A stretch of 64,000 bases of DNA from Plazaster borealis (taxonomy: Eukaryota; Echinodermata; Asteroidea; Forcipulatida; Labidiasteridae): NCBI GenBank assembly GCA_021014325.1, contig CM037474.1, forward strand, positions 5,274,488 to 5,338,487, in the 5' to 3' direction. Positions 23,340-33,256 of the stretch are shown here, piece by piece. The first letter of the stretch is position 1; each line of letters starts with the position of its first letter. The notes under the pieces are model-generated. The model ran no database searches. It was not told the origin of the DNA and saw only the letters and a program-made list of their open reading frames with translations. A program made the position numbers and the translations under genes.

Positions 23340-23610
23340 GAATGTGAAAGTACATCGATGTCGAATCTTGTCACGTGGCCGCTCGTGCCCTCGTGCTTTC
23401 AAGAATCAACTACTGTAAATCTCACTTCTCAATGAACTCACAAAAAACTCAAAATAGGGCAGCTAGAGTCATCTTCTCCTTTCCTAGACACATCCACACA
23501 TCTCCACTGCACAAGCAGCTTCACTGGCTCTCCGTTAAGAAACACCACCATAAACAATTTTCTACTGTGTACAAAGTACCCAAGGTATAAATCATCTCCA
23601 GAATAACATT
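23340..23610 (+). pseudogene. Decayed non-LTR RT fragment
   Basis: The frame reads ARALVLSRINYCKS, then TQNRAARVIFSFPRHIH, then LHKQLHWLSVKKH. This is the post-thumb region found just before the LINE C-terminus (compare VLSRINYCN and QNRAARLI in CR1/Jockey-type RTs). A stop follows at about 23588 and the catalytic blocks are absent. Confidence 0.75.
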
Positions 23611-24596
23611 TTGAGCTCACTGGATCGCAACGACACCACAAAACTTAGGCTCCCAGACATTTCCCTAGTTCTGTAGTAACAAAACAAATTATGTTCAAAT
23701 GTTGACTTTGGGTCTGATAAATACCTTTCAATTCTGTTGAGATAACGAAGTATACTTAATATGAAAGACAAACAAGATAAATCTTCTCTTACATGTTTTT
23801 AGTTTTTATTCAAATGAAAACAGTTGAATGCAGGCTAAATACTGTGTAGGCAAGTTTTTGAATACGGTCTGATGAAACAAATTCTGGTCTAGTAAATATT
23901 TTATTTATTGTTTGGTTCATGGAGTACAATCAAACATAAAGTGCTATCTTCTGGGTACTGCCAGTCCAACATAGTACCAGACCAGTCTTCACTAAAAATG
24001 GATGTTATTTTCCAGTCGCGTCAATTCAACAAGAAATCATTTCTTGCATGGAATTGGGCAATTCCATACACTACTGGCCACAAAAATGTGACGTGGGAGG
24101 GGAACGTGGGATAGTAATAACAAAATGAAGTGTGTTGTGTGTGTTTTTGTCTGTGTAAATTCAAAGGCACATAAAGATTGTGGTTGAAAAAATCAATTGG
24201 TAAACGACCGAGGATTTAAGAAACTCGAGGAGATAAATCTTCAAGATTTATACATATGTAATGAGGACAGACATTTTGGATATCATTTGGTAGAAGTTAT
24301 ACTAAAAATAAACTAGGTGGCCCGATGTTTTCCAGATACCAATTCTACAGACCCTTAGGGATAGTTACCGGCCAAATTTAAGAAAGCCCCTTATTTAAGA
24401 AATTATTAGTTTTAAAAAAACAAATTTATACATACAAACGTGTATGAAATCTTGTCACACTTTTGCATCAGTCCAATGTTCTTACGTGACTTACTTTCCA
24501 TGGCTATTTCATTTATACACATGGTAATATCTCAGTTTTACTGACTACAATCCTTAAGAGTTGAGAATGTTACTGGCACAATATTTTGTGAAAAAG

Positions 24597-24715
24597 TAAT
24601 AATTTTTTCTTCAATTTCCAGGCCATCTGTCCGTCTTTGTAACATATGTACAAAATAATAATTCTTTCTTCACTTCCCAGGCCATATGTCTGTCTTCGTT
24701 ACATACGTAACACTC
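24597..24715 (+). repeat. ~59-bp tandem duplication
   Basis: CCAGGCCATCTGTCCGTC and CCAGGCCATATGTCTGTC, each followed by TTACATA-type sequence, 59 bp apart. Confidence 0.75.
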
Positions 24716-24845
24716 GTTCAATTGACCTTGTAATTTCTTAAGGTCAAGTATTAATTCATTATTTTTTTGCTATGAACATTATGAGCATTCATGAACAGCT
24801 TTGGAATGTATGTAAAGGAAAAGACCGTGACAAAATAGTTTCTTT

Positions 24846-25256
24846 TAATAATATTGGCTTCTTATACAGCGCTCATGTCTGTCACTCAGTGACGCTCAAG
24901 GCACTTCAACATTCAGTATTTTCCTGCAAGGTATGTGCAGCTACGTTTTTGAAGTATGAGACCAACTCCTTTACATATCACCAATGGTTTACAAGGTGCT
25001 GTGGCGCAATATGCTGCTGATCAAACCATTAACACCAGGGCGAACCCCTTCTCTTGTCGATAAGTGCACTGGGTTCTTTTACATGCATTACACAACATAC
25101 ATGACCAACGTCCCATCCGAAGGACGCAGCAATAATGGTTAAGTGTCTTGCTTAAAAGGACACTAGTGTCACGACCAGGACTCGAACCCACACTCTGCTG
25201 AACAGAAACACCAGAGCTTGAGACCGGTGCTTTTATCCGCTCGGCCGCGACACGCC
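24846..25256 (-). mobile_element. SINE, full-length head plus body 1
   Basis: Most complete copy, ~410 bp. Minus strand: GTCGCGGCCGAGCGG, then GTTCGAGTCCTGGTC, then GCACTTATCGACAAG, GCGCCACAGCACC, GCCTTGAGCGTCACTGAG and the tail GCGCTGTATAAGAAGCC followed by AATATT. The head resembles class II tRNAs (Ser/Leu); the degenerate stems show it is not a tRNA gene. Confidence 0.85.
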
Positions 25257-25979
25257 ACTCACTCTCCCACGCCTCTCTTGCAAAGTTATCCTTTAGGCAC
25301 ATTAGTGTGAAATTGCCCAATTCTAAAAGCCTTTATCTAACCATTCTCCTAAATGCAGCATTCTAAATGTTCAAGACAATCTATGAACTATCACTGAGTG
25401 GTTTTTGTATTCTGTCCAGGAGAATTGACGAGAAAGTGTATAATGTACGAGCCGGAGGCAAGTACATTAAAAAATTGTATTCACGAATCTACTCTCTCCA
25501 ACTTAAACTACATGTATATTAATTTCCCCCCGACCAATGATTTCACTCCTGGCCATTTCCTTTTAATAAAATTGTAAAATCACTTTCAATTTTATAAAAA
25601 AAATTGATTTTTATTTTTTTATTTTTTTATGTGCGTTTTGCATGCCTTGCATTATTATTGCCTCAAATTTTCCCTCATTCTTGCCTAAGGGTGTATGTTT
25701 TGGCTTACAAAGGTGTTTTCGAAGTAACAATTCCTACCAGATATTTTACAAATCTGCAGTAAACTACACTTTCAAAACGAATCTATATGCAGATCTGTTG
25801 GTAAAAGTAATCTACGTTTTTTTTCTCAATACAGCAGATGAGATTTGGTGAATGTGAACATTCCTGAAAAAAATGGCTCGCGGGCCTGGATTCCCCCCTT
25901 ATTCTAGACCTGGAACCTCCATGACCTCCCAGATGTTACAATTCTGGAGGTTCAAAGACTATTCTTTCTCCTTTTGGTG

Positions 25980-26200
25980 ACTGCTTTACTTCTTTCAAGA
26001 AAATCCAGGGTTCTCCCCTGATGCACTTAGCTAGTGTATCAGGCCGATACGTGCAATTTGCTTGCCGAAACGTGCAAATTTCAGCCGATACACAAAAAAT
26101 ATATAATTTATATATAAAACTAGTCAATGAGAGATGGCCTAAGCTTTCGATCCAGACCGAACCTCCGTCAGAGGCATCAATATATTTTTTTAATATTTTT
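25980..26200 (-). mobile_element. Dispersed repeat related to 11.55-11.62 kb
   Basis: Shares CTAGTGTATCAGGCCGATA-type sequence (in inverse order at 11.58 kb: CGGCCTGATACACTAGC). The minus strand also has CTGACGG, then a weak stem, then GAAAGC (26143-26171), faintly hammerhead-like but with a G at the invariant A position. Confidence 0.35.
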
Positions 26201-26602
26201 TTTTCCACAAAAAACATCAAGAGAAAACCATAGGCCTATAAAATGCTCCTGATTGCACAGTGGGGCTTTTTAAACCAAGATAAATACATAATAAAAAACA
26301 TTCCGAATACCTTGTTTCAATTCAGCGTGCTTTGGCCAAACATCCAAAAATTTGGGTCCAGCATGCCCTACAGTTTTGAAAAAAAACCTGGGTAGAACCC
26401 TGAAATCCTTTTGAAGAAATCCTGAAATCAGGAAAAATCCTAAGATGTCACAAACCTAGTCAATCGTGTGACCTCGAGTGCTTTGTGTCCATGTCTAGGT
26501 ACAAAATTATGAAATGAAAAGGTTTGATGATACACTTTGTAAGTCTTGCATGTTTCCAACGCTGAGACCCATTAAAGTGTGCAGTTTTATTTCCGTTCAT
26601 GG

Positions 26603-27059
26603 TAAAGGTAGGGTCATAGATTGGTAGAATACTCCAAAAATGAATGACCATAAAAACTTACTTAGTAAGAAGCACTGATAGCTGTTGATAGTATAAACTC
26701 TCTTGAGAAAGGATTCCCTTCGAGGTAATATGGTTTGGATAATTTTTCACCCAAAAACATTAGAATCTGAGTAACGATTCATGCATGAATTGTTTCTCAG
26801 ATTTCTGAGGGTTGGTGTCCGTTCATGAATGCTGCGGCCAGAGATGCGGTTGATACCTGCTGTCACCTCGCTAAACCTGGATGGATTCGACGTTCTTGTG
26901 AAAATACCGTGATGACGCTTTTTGCTGTTTTCTCAGCAAGTAGACACTTTATTCAGTTGAAACTTTCACAAGTGACTTTGATTGTACTTGTCTTTATAAT
27001 ATTGCCTATAAACCAGCATAATGTTGAATAAAAAGACAATCAATGACCCTGCCTTTAAA
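26603..27059 (+). mobile_element. TTTAAA-flanked MITE, type D
   Basis: Type D (~430-460 bp) starts AAAGGTAGGGTCATAGATTG and ends ATGACCCTGCCTTTAAA. It contains AACTTACTTAGTAAGAAGCA, ATGCTGCGGCCAGAGATG and CACCTCGCTAAAC blocks. This copy is complete. Confidence 0.8.
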
Positions 27060-27303
27060 GCAATGTACTTGGAAACCCAAGTTCCACAAAAATATGCGGA
27101 GACTTGCACGGTCTATCAGCCAAGTGTATGAAACCACATTACAAGCATGACTGAAGAAAGAGTAGACTCTGTTGTTGTGATCGTATTGTGTGAAAGCATT
27201 ATATACAAAGTGCATCTTTGTTCCATCAACATATACTGCATTATCAAACCATCCTTCCTCCATGGGCGACTGATGGGTTTAACAATATTAATATTATCCT
27301 TGC

Positions 27304-27975
27304 TTGAATGGGGGTCAGGGGCGGTGGAGGAGGGGGTGGAGGCAGGGAAAGAGGGGTTGGAGGAGGGAGGTGAATTGGAAGAGGGGGTGGAGGCAGGGGA
27401 AGGGGTTGGAGGAGGGGTGGAGGCAGGGGAAGGAGGATGGAGGAGAGAGGGGTTGGAGGAGGGGGTGGAGGCAGAGGAAGGGGATTGGAGGAGGGAGGTG
27501 TGTTGGAGGAGTGGGTGGAGGAAGGGGAAGGGGGAAGTGGAGGAGGGAGGTGTGTTGGAGGGGAGGAGGAGAGTTTGAGGAGGGGTGGAGGCAGGGGAAG
27601 AGGATTGGAGGAGGGAGGTGTGTTGGAGGAGTGGGTAGAAGCAAGGGAAGGGGGATGGAGGAGGGAGGGGTTGGAGGAGGGAGGGGTTGGAGGAGGGAGT
27701 GGAGGAAGGGGAAGGGGGAATTGGAGGAGGGAGGTGTGTTGGAGGGGAGGAGGAGAGTTTGAGGAGGGGTGGAGGCAGGGGAAGGGGTTTGGAGGAGGGA
27801 GGTGTGTTGGAGGAGTGGGTGGAGGCAGGAGAAGGGGGGTTGGAGGAGGGAGGTGTATTGGAGGGGAGGAGGAGAGTTTGAGGAGGGGTAGAGGAGAGGT
27901 TGGAGGCAGGGGAAGGGGGTTGGAGACAGGGAGGGGGTTGGAGGAGGGGGAATGGGGGTTGGAGACAGGGCCAGG
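27304..27975 (+). repeat. Polypurine minisatellite (GGAGG-rich)
   Basis: About 670 bp with almost no C on the plus strand, built from TTGGAGGAGGGAGGTGTG, GTGGAGGCAGGGGAAGGGG and GGAGGAGGAGAGTTTGAGG units. It leaves all frames open (Gly/Glu-rich on +, Pro/Ser-rich on -), none of them credible genes. It could form triplex or G-quadruplex structures. Confidence 0.9.
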
Positions 27976-28438
27976 CCACGGTTCTTCTATTGAGTGTCTG
28001 TGGGAATCATTTCAAAGGACACAAAGACCAAGACTGACGTAATAATTAAGTAATGACCCTGGTGTCCTTGGTGAATTTGCAAGCCTGATGTAATGTACTG
28101 TATAGTTTCTCACAGAAAAGTCTACCACAGTTGGTCACGTACACAAAAGGAATGTCCTCCATGTTATAATTATGCATCCTGAATCAATGGACGTTCATAT
28201 TTTTCACCTCCACTACAGCCTTAACCTATATCACATTCCATTGATTATTGATATGAAAACATTCCAAGTCTTGTCAAATAATTTGTTCGCATGCAGTACT
28301 GAAAAGCGTGCTATCTTCAGGTCTGGAATAATTCAAAGTCGCAAACAAAAAATGAACAGACGAATAGAACCATGCAACCTGTGACCATTTTAATACTTCT
28401 GGCTAATAGTAACAGACGTCATGAACTGTAAAGCTTGG

Positions 28439-28879
28439 TTCATACTTCACGAAGAGCGAAAGCAAACAATCATGTACATAAAATGCGAAATTTTCCCAAC
28501 TACATGTATGACCAGGGCTAGAATTTGGAGTGAAAAACCCACAAGACCTCAGGGCTTGTAGCTCAAAATATTTTTTGTACATGACCAGAATTGAAGTGAG
28601 AAGAAAAAATGCCTACACAGGTTAATAATTGAACTGTTTGAATTTGAAAAAGCACTAAGAGAAGATTTATCTCATTTGTATATTATGGGTAAGTGGTCTT
28701 CAATAATCAACAGAATTATATTTATCGGACTGAAAGTCAACATTTGAACAAAAACACAAGACAGCCAAACTTGTCCGGTCATGAGTTTACTGGCCTGATG
28801 CTAAAATCACATCGAGCCATGATGGCGCAGGGAAATTCGCTTCCCTTTCCAATTTCGCATGAAGTATGAACCAGGCTTA
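28439..28879. mobile_element. GGTTCATAC-type MITE with a hAT-like element inside
   Basis: Outer inverted ends TAAAGCTTGGTTCATACTTC and GAAGTATGAACCAGGCTTAA match the 5.2-kb family. The middle (from ~28513) is a CAGGGCTAGAATTTGG element, which explains the larger size. Confidence 0.72.
28513..28810 (+). mobile_element. hAT-like CAGGG element (nested, partial)
   Basis: CAGGGCTAGAATTTGGAGTG start, then AAAACCCACAAGACC, CAGGGCTTGTAGCTC and GTTTACTGGCCTGATG blocks as in the 30.2-kb copy. The right end is decayed, so the boundary is approximate. Confidence 0.6.
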
Positions 28880-29242
28880 ATAGAAAATGTACAACGGTTC
28901 TGATGTTTACATACGTACATGTACGTCTTGTATTATAATTTGTTTCCTACAAATGTACAGATAACAAGCACAACAAAGGATCCGCATGCGATGACGCAAT
29001 GAACAGACATTTGGCCCCTACCCTAATACTGCCAATTTAGAAACTAAATGACCACGTCAAATTGATGCATTGTTATCTGAGCATGGCTATTTCAAGTAAA
29101 TTACTGTACAAATTACCCACTGGGTTTCAATAAAAATTGATGTTTTTCCATTCAGCAATTTGCGAGTATTATTTGAAGAAAGTCTGGTACAATGACTTGT
29201 TTCTAGTCACAAGTTACCACTTAAATTTGTATTCCCCAGACT

Positions 29243-30000
29243 ATAGAGACAGTTGCTATGTCAAATGGTTCGGGGCAAGCTTTTGTAATTAGCAACCTCC
29301 AGATGAGCAAACCTTGGTACCATTGTGCCATACATGTTCATTCAGTGTGTATCATGCGTGTTCGTCGTCTCTTACGTCACTACTTAAAAGCTTGCCCCGA
29401 ATCATGTGAAATTGAAATTGAAAATTTATTTATAACAACTTGCTTTTGGTATTTTTAGTTTCAAGAATTTTGAACTTATATAATTTTAAATCAAGATTTG
29501 ATTTCATAAAAAAATATAGTCTTCGTTTGATTTTTTTCTCGTTTTTGATTATGCGTGTGACTTGCACAGTCTAATCTCACCAGATGGGACAATGTGTCAA
29601 GTTAAACTATTTCAACCTGCAATAGAGACAGTTGCTATGTCAAATGGTTCGGGGCAAGCTTTTGTAATTAGCAACCTCCAGATGAGCAAACCTTGGTACC
29701 ATTGTGCCATACACGTTCATTCAGTGTGTATCATGCGTGTTCGTCGTCTCTTACGTCACTACTTAAAAGCTTGCCCCGAATCATGTGAAATTGAAATTGA
29801 AAATTTATTTATAACAACTTGCTTTTGGTATTTTTAGTTTCAAGAATTTTGAACTTATATAATTTTAAATCAAGATTTGATTTCATAAAAAAATATAGTC
29901 TTCGTTTGATTTTTTTCTCGTTTTTGATTATGCGTGTGACTTGCACAGTCTAATCTCACCAGATGGGACAATGTGTCAAGTTAAACTATTTCAACCTGCA
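29243..30000 (+). repeat. 379-bp tandem duplication, nearly identical
   Basis: Copies 29243-29621 and 29622-30000. I saw only one clear difference (ACATGTTC against ACACGTTC), so this is a recent duplication. Each copy contains a 143-bp inverted-repeat unit and an open stretch of ~66 codons duplicated with it. Confidence 0.93.
29269..29411. mobile_element. 143-bp inverted-repeat unit (also at 29648-29790)
   Basis: Perfect 16-bp arms TTCGGGGCAAGCTTTT / AAAAGCTTGCCCCGAA with a HindIII site in each. Possible small MITE; flanks show no clear target duplication. It was copied along with its flanks in the 379-bp duplication. Confidence 0.55.
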
Positions 30001-30109
30001 ATATGATCATGGTAATTACATACACAGTACACAGTCAGCCCTGTTCTAGTCCTACTTCCCTAACATCGTTCCATCATCAGGACAAAGTCATAATTGTACT
30101 ACTGTAGCG

Positions 30110-30995
30110 TAAAAAACAAATTACGTCATCCTGACGTCATCAGGTGTCAATTTACATCACAGGGTCGAATTTGGGAGAAAAATCCACAAGACTGCAGGGC
30201 TTGTAGCTCAGAATGTTTATTGGACCAGAAATTGTTGTACAAGACCAGAATGAAAATGAGAAACAAATTCCTGAGTCCTGACAACATGCATTTAAATGTT
30301 TGTATTTTGAACAATTTAAAGCACTAAGACATGTAAGAGAAGATAATCACATCTTTTGGGTATTGTAAATGAATGCTTTTCTACTCAATTAAACTGAAAA
30401 GGTATTCATCAAAGTCAACATTTGAACATAATTTGTTTAAGTGTTCAAGATATTACACAGTGAGGGCCTGTACAAGTATGTAATGTTATTTTATTGGAAA
30501 ATCACCAGACTTGTCCGGGTATAAGTTTACTGGCCCGACACTAGAACCACTGGCCTCGGGCCTGCGGTCCATATGTGTAAAATTTGAGCCCTACATCAAA
30601 TCAAAGGATAATACATGTCTATTCAAAAATAGTGTATTTTCAAACGCATGGCATAAATTCAAAGTCTTTGAGACATTGTAGCTCATTACAATTGTCACAT
30701 TTCACACCAACACATGACCCAAATTTGACCCTTCCATCCGATCCAAACTGGAAGTTCATCTAAATAAATGGGTTTAAATTTAATTGTGTCTACAACAAAA
30801 TTGAAAACAGATTTTTCATAATAGTTTGTCCATGTACGAAATTGTCTGTGAAGTGTAACCTTTCTCAAAAGAACTTGTTTATGTCATCATATTTTATAGC
30901 GCCCTCAAGCGAGAGAATCAATTTCCATACTTTAACTTGACTTGTTCACGTCGGGACAATTGATACACCCTGTTCGGACTGTGACAACATAATTA
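30110..30995 (+). repeat. Diverged direct duplication, copy 1 (with hAT-like insertion)
   Basis: GTCATCAGGTGTCAATTTAC, then the insertion, then ATCAAATCAAAGGATAATAC, GAAGTTCATCTAAATAAAT and TTATAGCGCCCTCAAGCG. The second copy is at ~31.15-31.59 kb. Confidence 0.75.
30160..30591 (+). mobile_element. hAT-like non-autonomous element with preserved empty site
   Basis: Starts CAGGGTCGAATTTGGG and ends AAATTTGAGCCC, imperfect terminal inverted repeats of the CAGGG type common in hAT elements. It is flanked by TACATCA on both sides (7 bp, or 8 bp with one mismatch). The duplicated copy of the surrounding sequence at ~31.19 kb has a single GACATCA and no insertion. No transposase. Confidence 0.75.
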
Positions 30996-31149
30996 CTTGT
31001 ATAGCGCCCTCCCATGACCACTCCCAATTTTGTGTAATATTATTTTCATAGGATTGACACAACTTTAATGTAACATATCTCAGACTTAACAACCTTGTCT
31101 CATCAGGACAAGTCAACCAGTAGCTTAAAATGTAACTCATTTAATGAAA

Positions 31150-31592
31150 TTTAACAATGGACGTCATCCTGTTGTCATCAGGTATCAACTGACATCAAAT
31201 CAAAGGATAATACTTTTAAAAAAAAATACCTTTTCAACCTTTTCAATGACATAAATTGAAAAGTCTTTGCGACATTTGAGCTCATTACAATTTTCACATT
31301 TCATACACAATCATGACCAAATTTGACCATTCAATCCGGTCCAAACCGTAAGTTCATATAAAAAAATACAAAATGTGTTAATTTAAATTGCGTCTACAAT
31401 AAAAATTAATCAAAAAATTTCATATGGTTTCTCTTAGAATTTGTCAGCGAAGTCTAAGCTGTGTGAAAAAAGGCTTGTCATTATATGTTATTATAGCGCC
31501 CTCTAGCAAGAGGTTCATTTTCCATACTTAACTTGACTTTTTTACGCCGGGACAATTCATGTACACCATATTGGGACTGAGACAAGTTAATT
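31150..31592 (+). repeat. Diverged direct duplication, copy 2 (empty site)
   Basis: GTCATCAGGTATCAACTGAC joined directly to ATCAAATCAAAGGATAATAC, then AGTTCATATAAAAAAATA and TTATAGCGCCCTCTAGCA. Many substitutions separate the copies, so the duplication is old. Confidence 0.75.
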
Positions 31593-31704
31593 AATTAGTC
31601 AACAAACTACATTTTGTCATCATGAAGGTCTATCGTAAATACTGCCTGGTTGATTGTGCACTATGGTCGGAAGGAACCGCGGGAAGGAAAAACAAACAAA
31701 ATAC

Positions 31705-31856
31705 AACCTCGTTCCCAGTTATGTACGATCTCGCCGTGCCATTTTTTTTTCCCCAGAATGCCTTGCTCGATCATAACCCCTGGAAGTGTGACTTTGAAAT
31801 ATCCAAATGTATTGGATATTTTAATTAGTCCTGTGGTTGATCCATTCTGTGTTAGA
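31705..31856 (-). mobile_element. Dispersed element shared with 20.6 kb
   Basis: Plus strand: ACCTCGTTCCCAGTTATG, CCCCAGAATGCCTTGCTCG, CTGGAAGTGTGACTTTGAA, TAATTAGTCCTGTGGTTGA. Present as a single unit here, so the 20-kb tandem array is a local amplification next to one copy. Confidence 0.7.
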
Positions 31857-31872
31857 GACATACGCGGAGCGT

Positions 31873-31911
31873 ATCAAGACGCATCAAGTCATAGACGCAT
31901 CAAGTCATAGG
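31873..31911 (+). repeat. Short direct repeat GCATCAAGTCATAG
   Basis: GACGCATCAAGTCATAG occurs twice with 17-bp spacing, preceded by a partial CGTATCAAGACG. Confidence 0.7.
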
Positions 31912-32730
31912 GCAACTGGTCCCCTCTCATTCGTTTTCGATCTTGTGATACGTCCAACTGTATGCACCGGTGACCACGAAAAAACGTGATTTATTTAAGG
32001 TGTATTGCGTTGAAATACGTGCATTTTTACACGTGCGTACTAAGCTAAGCGCCTGACAAGCGCCCTCAAGTGTTTTTAACAAGCGTGCGCGCAGAACAGT
32101 CACTTTTGGTAAGCCAAACAGCATTGATTTGATTTTCAGTGCTTCCCTTCCAGGGTAGCGAGGCTGGTACAAACAGTGTTCCCATTTCCTTCCCATCCAT
32201 AGTGCCTTTTGATTTGTGCATAATCAACCAGGTGATATTTGTGGTATAGTCTAGACTCTTATATATACTATAACTTATATACTTATGTCATAAGGCTTAT
32301 GACATCATACATTTCTCAATCCAGTTTTGTTTGTATATACCAGAAGCCCCTGTGTTTGTTATGCAACAAACACATGTCTAGTGGTTGTTTTGGTTTTTTG
32401 TTAGTTCTTGGCATGGAGAATTTTTACTTTTTTTGGGGGGGGGGTTGTTTTTGTTTTTCTGATAATTAGGTCCTAAGGAGCATGAGGAGTAGAACTAGTC
32501 ATGGAGGTAGGACATAAAACCTCCAATTCCATGGACTAACATCCTACCTAACATTCTAGTTAGCAAGTACAAAGTCCTTTATAAATATGACACATACACT
32601 ACATCAGCAGCCAATGCACAAATAAGAAGAAAAATTTGAAAACCGCACACTTCCAATTTTCCAAACTTTGGTTGGTCGTAAAACTTCTAAAATCACGTTT
32701 AAAAACATTTAAATTTATGTGTATTCTTAC
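31912..32730. other. Intergenic, nothing recognised
   Basis: CpG-moderate stretch (ACACGTGCG, GTGCGCGCAG near 32030-32090) followed by AT-rich sequence and a G9 run at ~32437. Confidence 0.4.
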
Positions 32731-32865
32731 CTTACAGTGCGAACGCTTCGTCAGTTCCTGGCATAACTTCTTGTCTTTTGTGGAAGATTTGATATGGGGA
32801 AGACGAACTATTCTGGCGAAGATTCGTAAGAAATTGTGATACACGCAGGCGACCGAACTCAATCC
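32731..32865 (-). other. Candidate divergent exon upstream of BRK1
   Basis: A minus-strand segment ends at tandem donors (ACT|GTAAGG or AAG|GTAAGA) 0.4 kb upstream of the BRK1 start. One frame is open for 44 codons (ending TKRSHCK) but matches no family I know, so it may be a non-coding first exon of a transcript divergent from BRK1. An inverted CCAAT box (ATTGG, ~32946) lies between. Confidence 0.25.
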
Positions 32866-33126
32866 ATTTGTGATTGTGCGAAGTACACGTTCTGATGGTA
32901 TAAACGTTTTGTCTTCACCGAAGTATCATGAGTCGGTAGTTTTGATTGGACAGTTGTAGAACACACTCCCCAATTAGACGAATGGAATTTTGCAGTGCAA
33001 ACGTTTTGGGTTACTTTAAAACAATTACGAACGTACACTTGGAGAAAAAGACAGACTTCAAGAACCAGGAAGTGTGAAACTATAGCGTTAAATTTTACCG
33101 AAATATTGTGTTCAAATTGTGTTAAA

Positions 33127-33256
33127 ATGTCTCGAATGCGAAATGCACCCATGTCAACAGTCCAGCAACAAATCCAAGAGGATTGGCTCAACAGAGAATA
33201 TATCGAAGTCATCACAACAAACATCAAAAAGATTGCAGATTTTCTCAATTCGTTTG
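33127..33256 (+). CDS. BRK1: BRK1 coding exon 1
   Basis: Encodes the N-terminus and first half of the helix, ending LNSF plus one base of the next codon. The donor is TTTG|GTAAGC. The first ~10 residues are not conserved, so the exact start is the only uncertain part. Confidence 0.95.

Noticed and set aside
26143..26171. Second hammerhead-like ribozyme
   Set aside because: CTGACGG has G at the invariant A position and stem II is weak with a 2-nt loop; kept only as a note.
27116..27979. 287-codon Pro/Ser-rich ORF on the minus strand and several Gly/Glu-rich ORFs on plus
   Set aside because: Open frames created by the polypurine minisatellite; all frames are open at once and none shows a domain or splice context.
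29562..29837. Duplicated small gene in the 379-bp repeat
   Set aside because: The ~66-codon frame is preserved only because the copies are nearly identical; it spans a small inverted-repeat unit and has no recognised motif.
32995..33126. 44-codon N-terminal extension of BRK1
   Set aside because: Frame is open but BRK1 proteins are ~75 aa and the extension has no similarity to the family; the ATG at 33127 has a good context.
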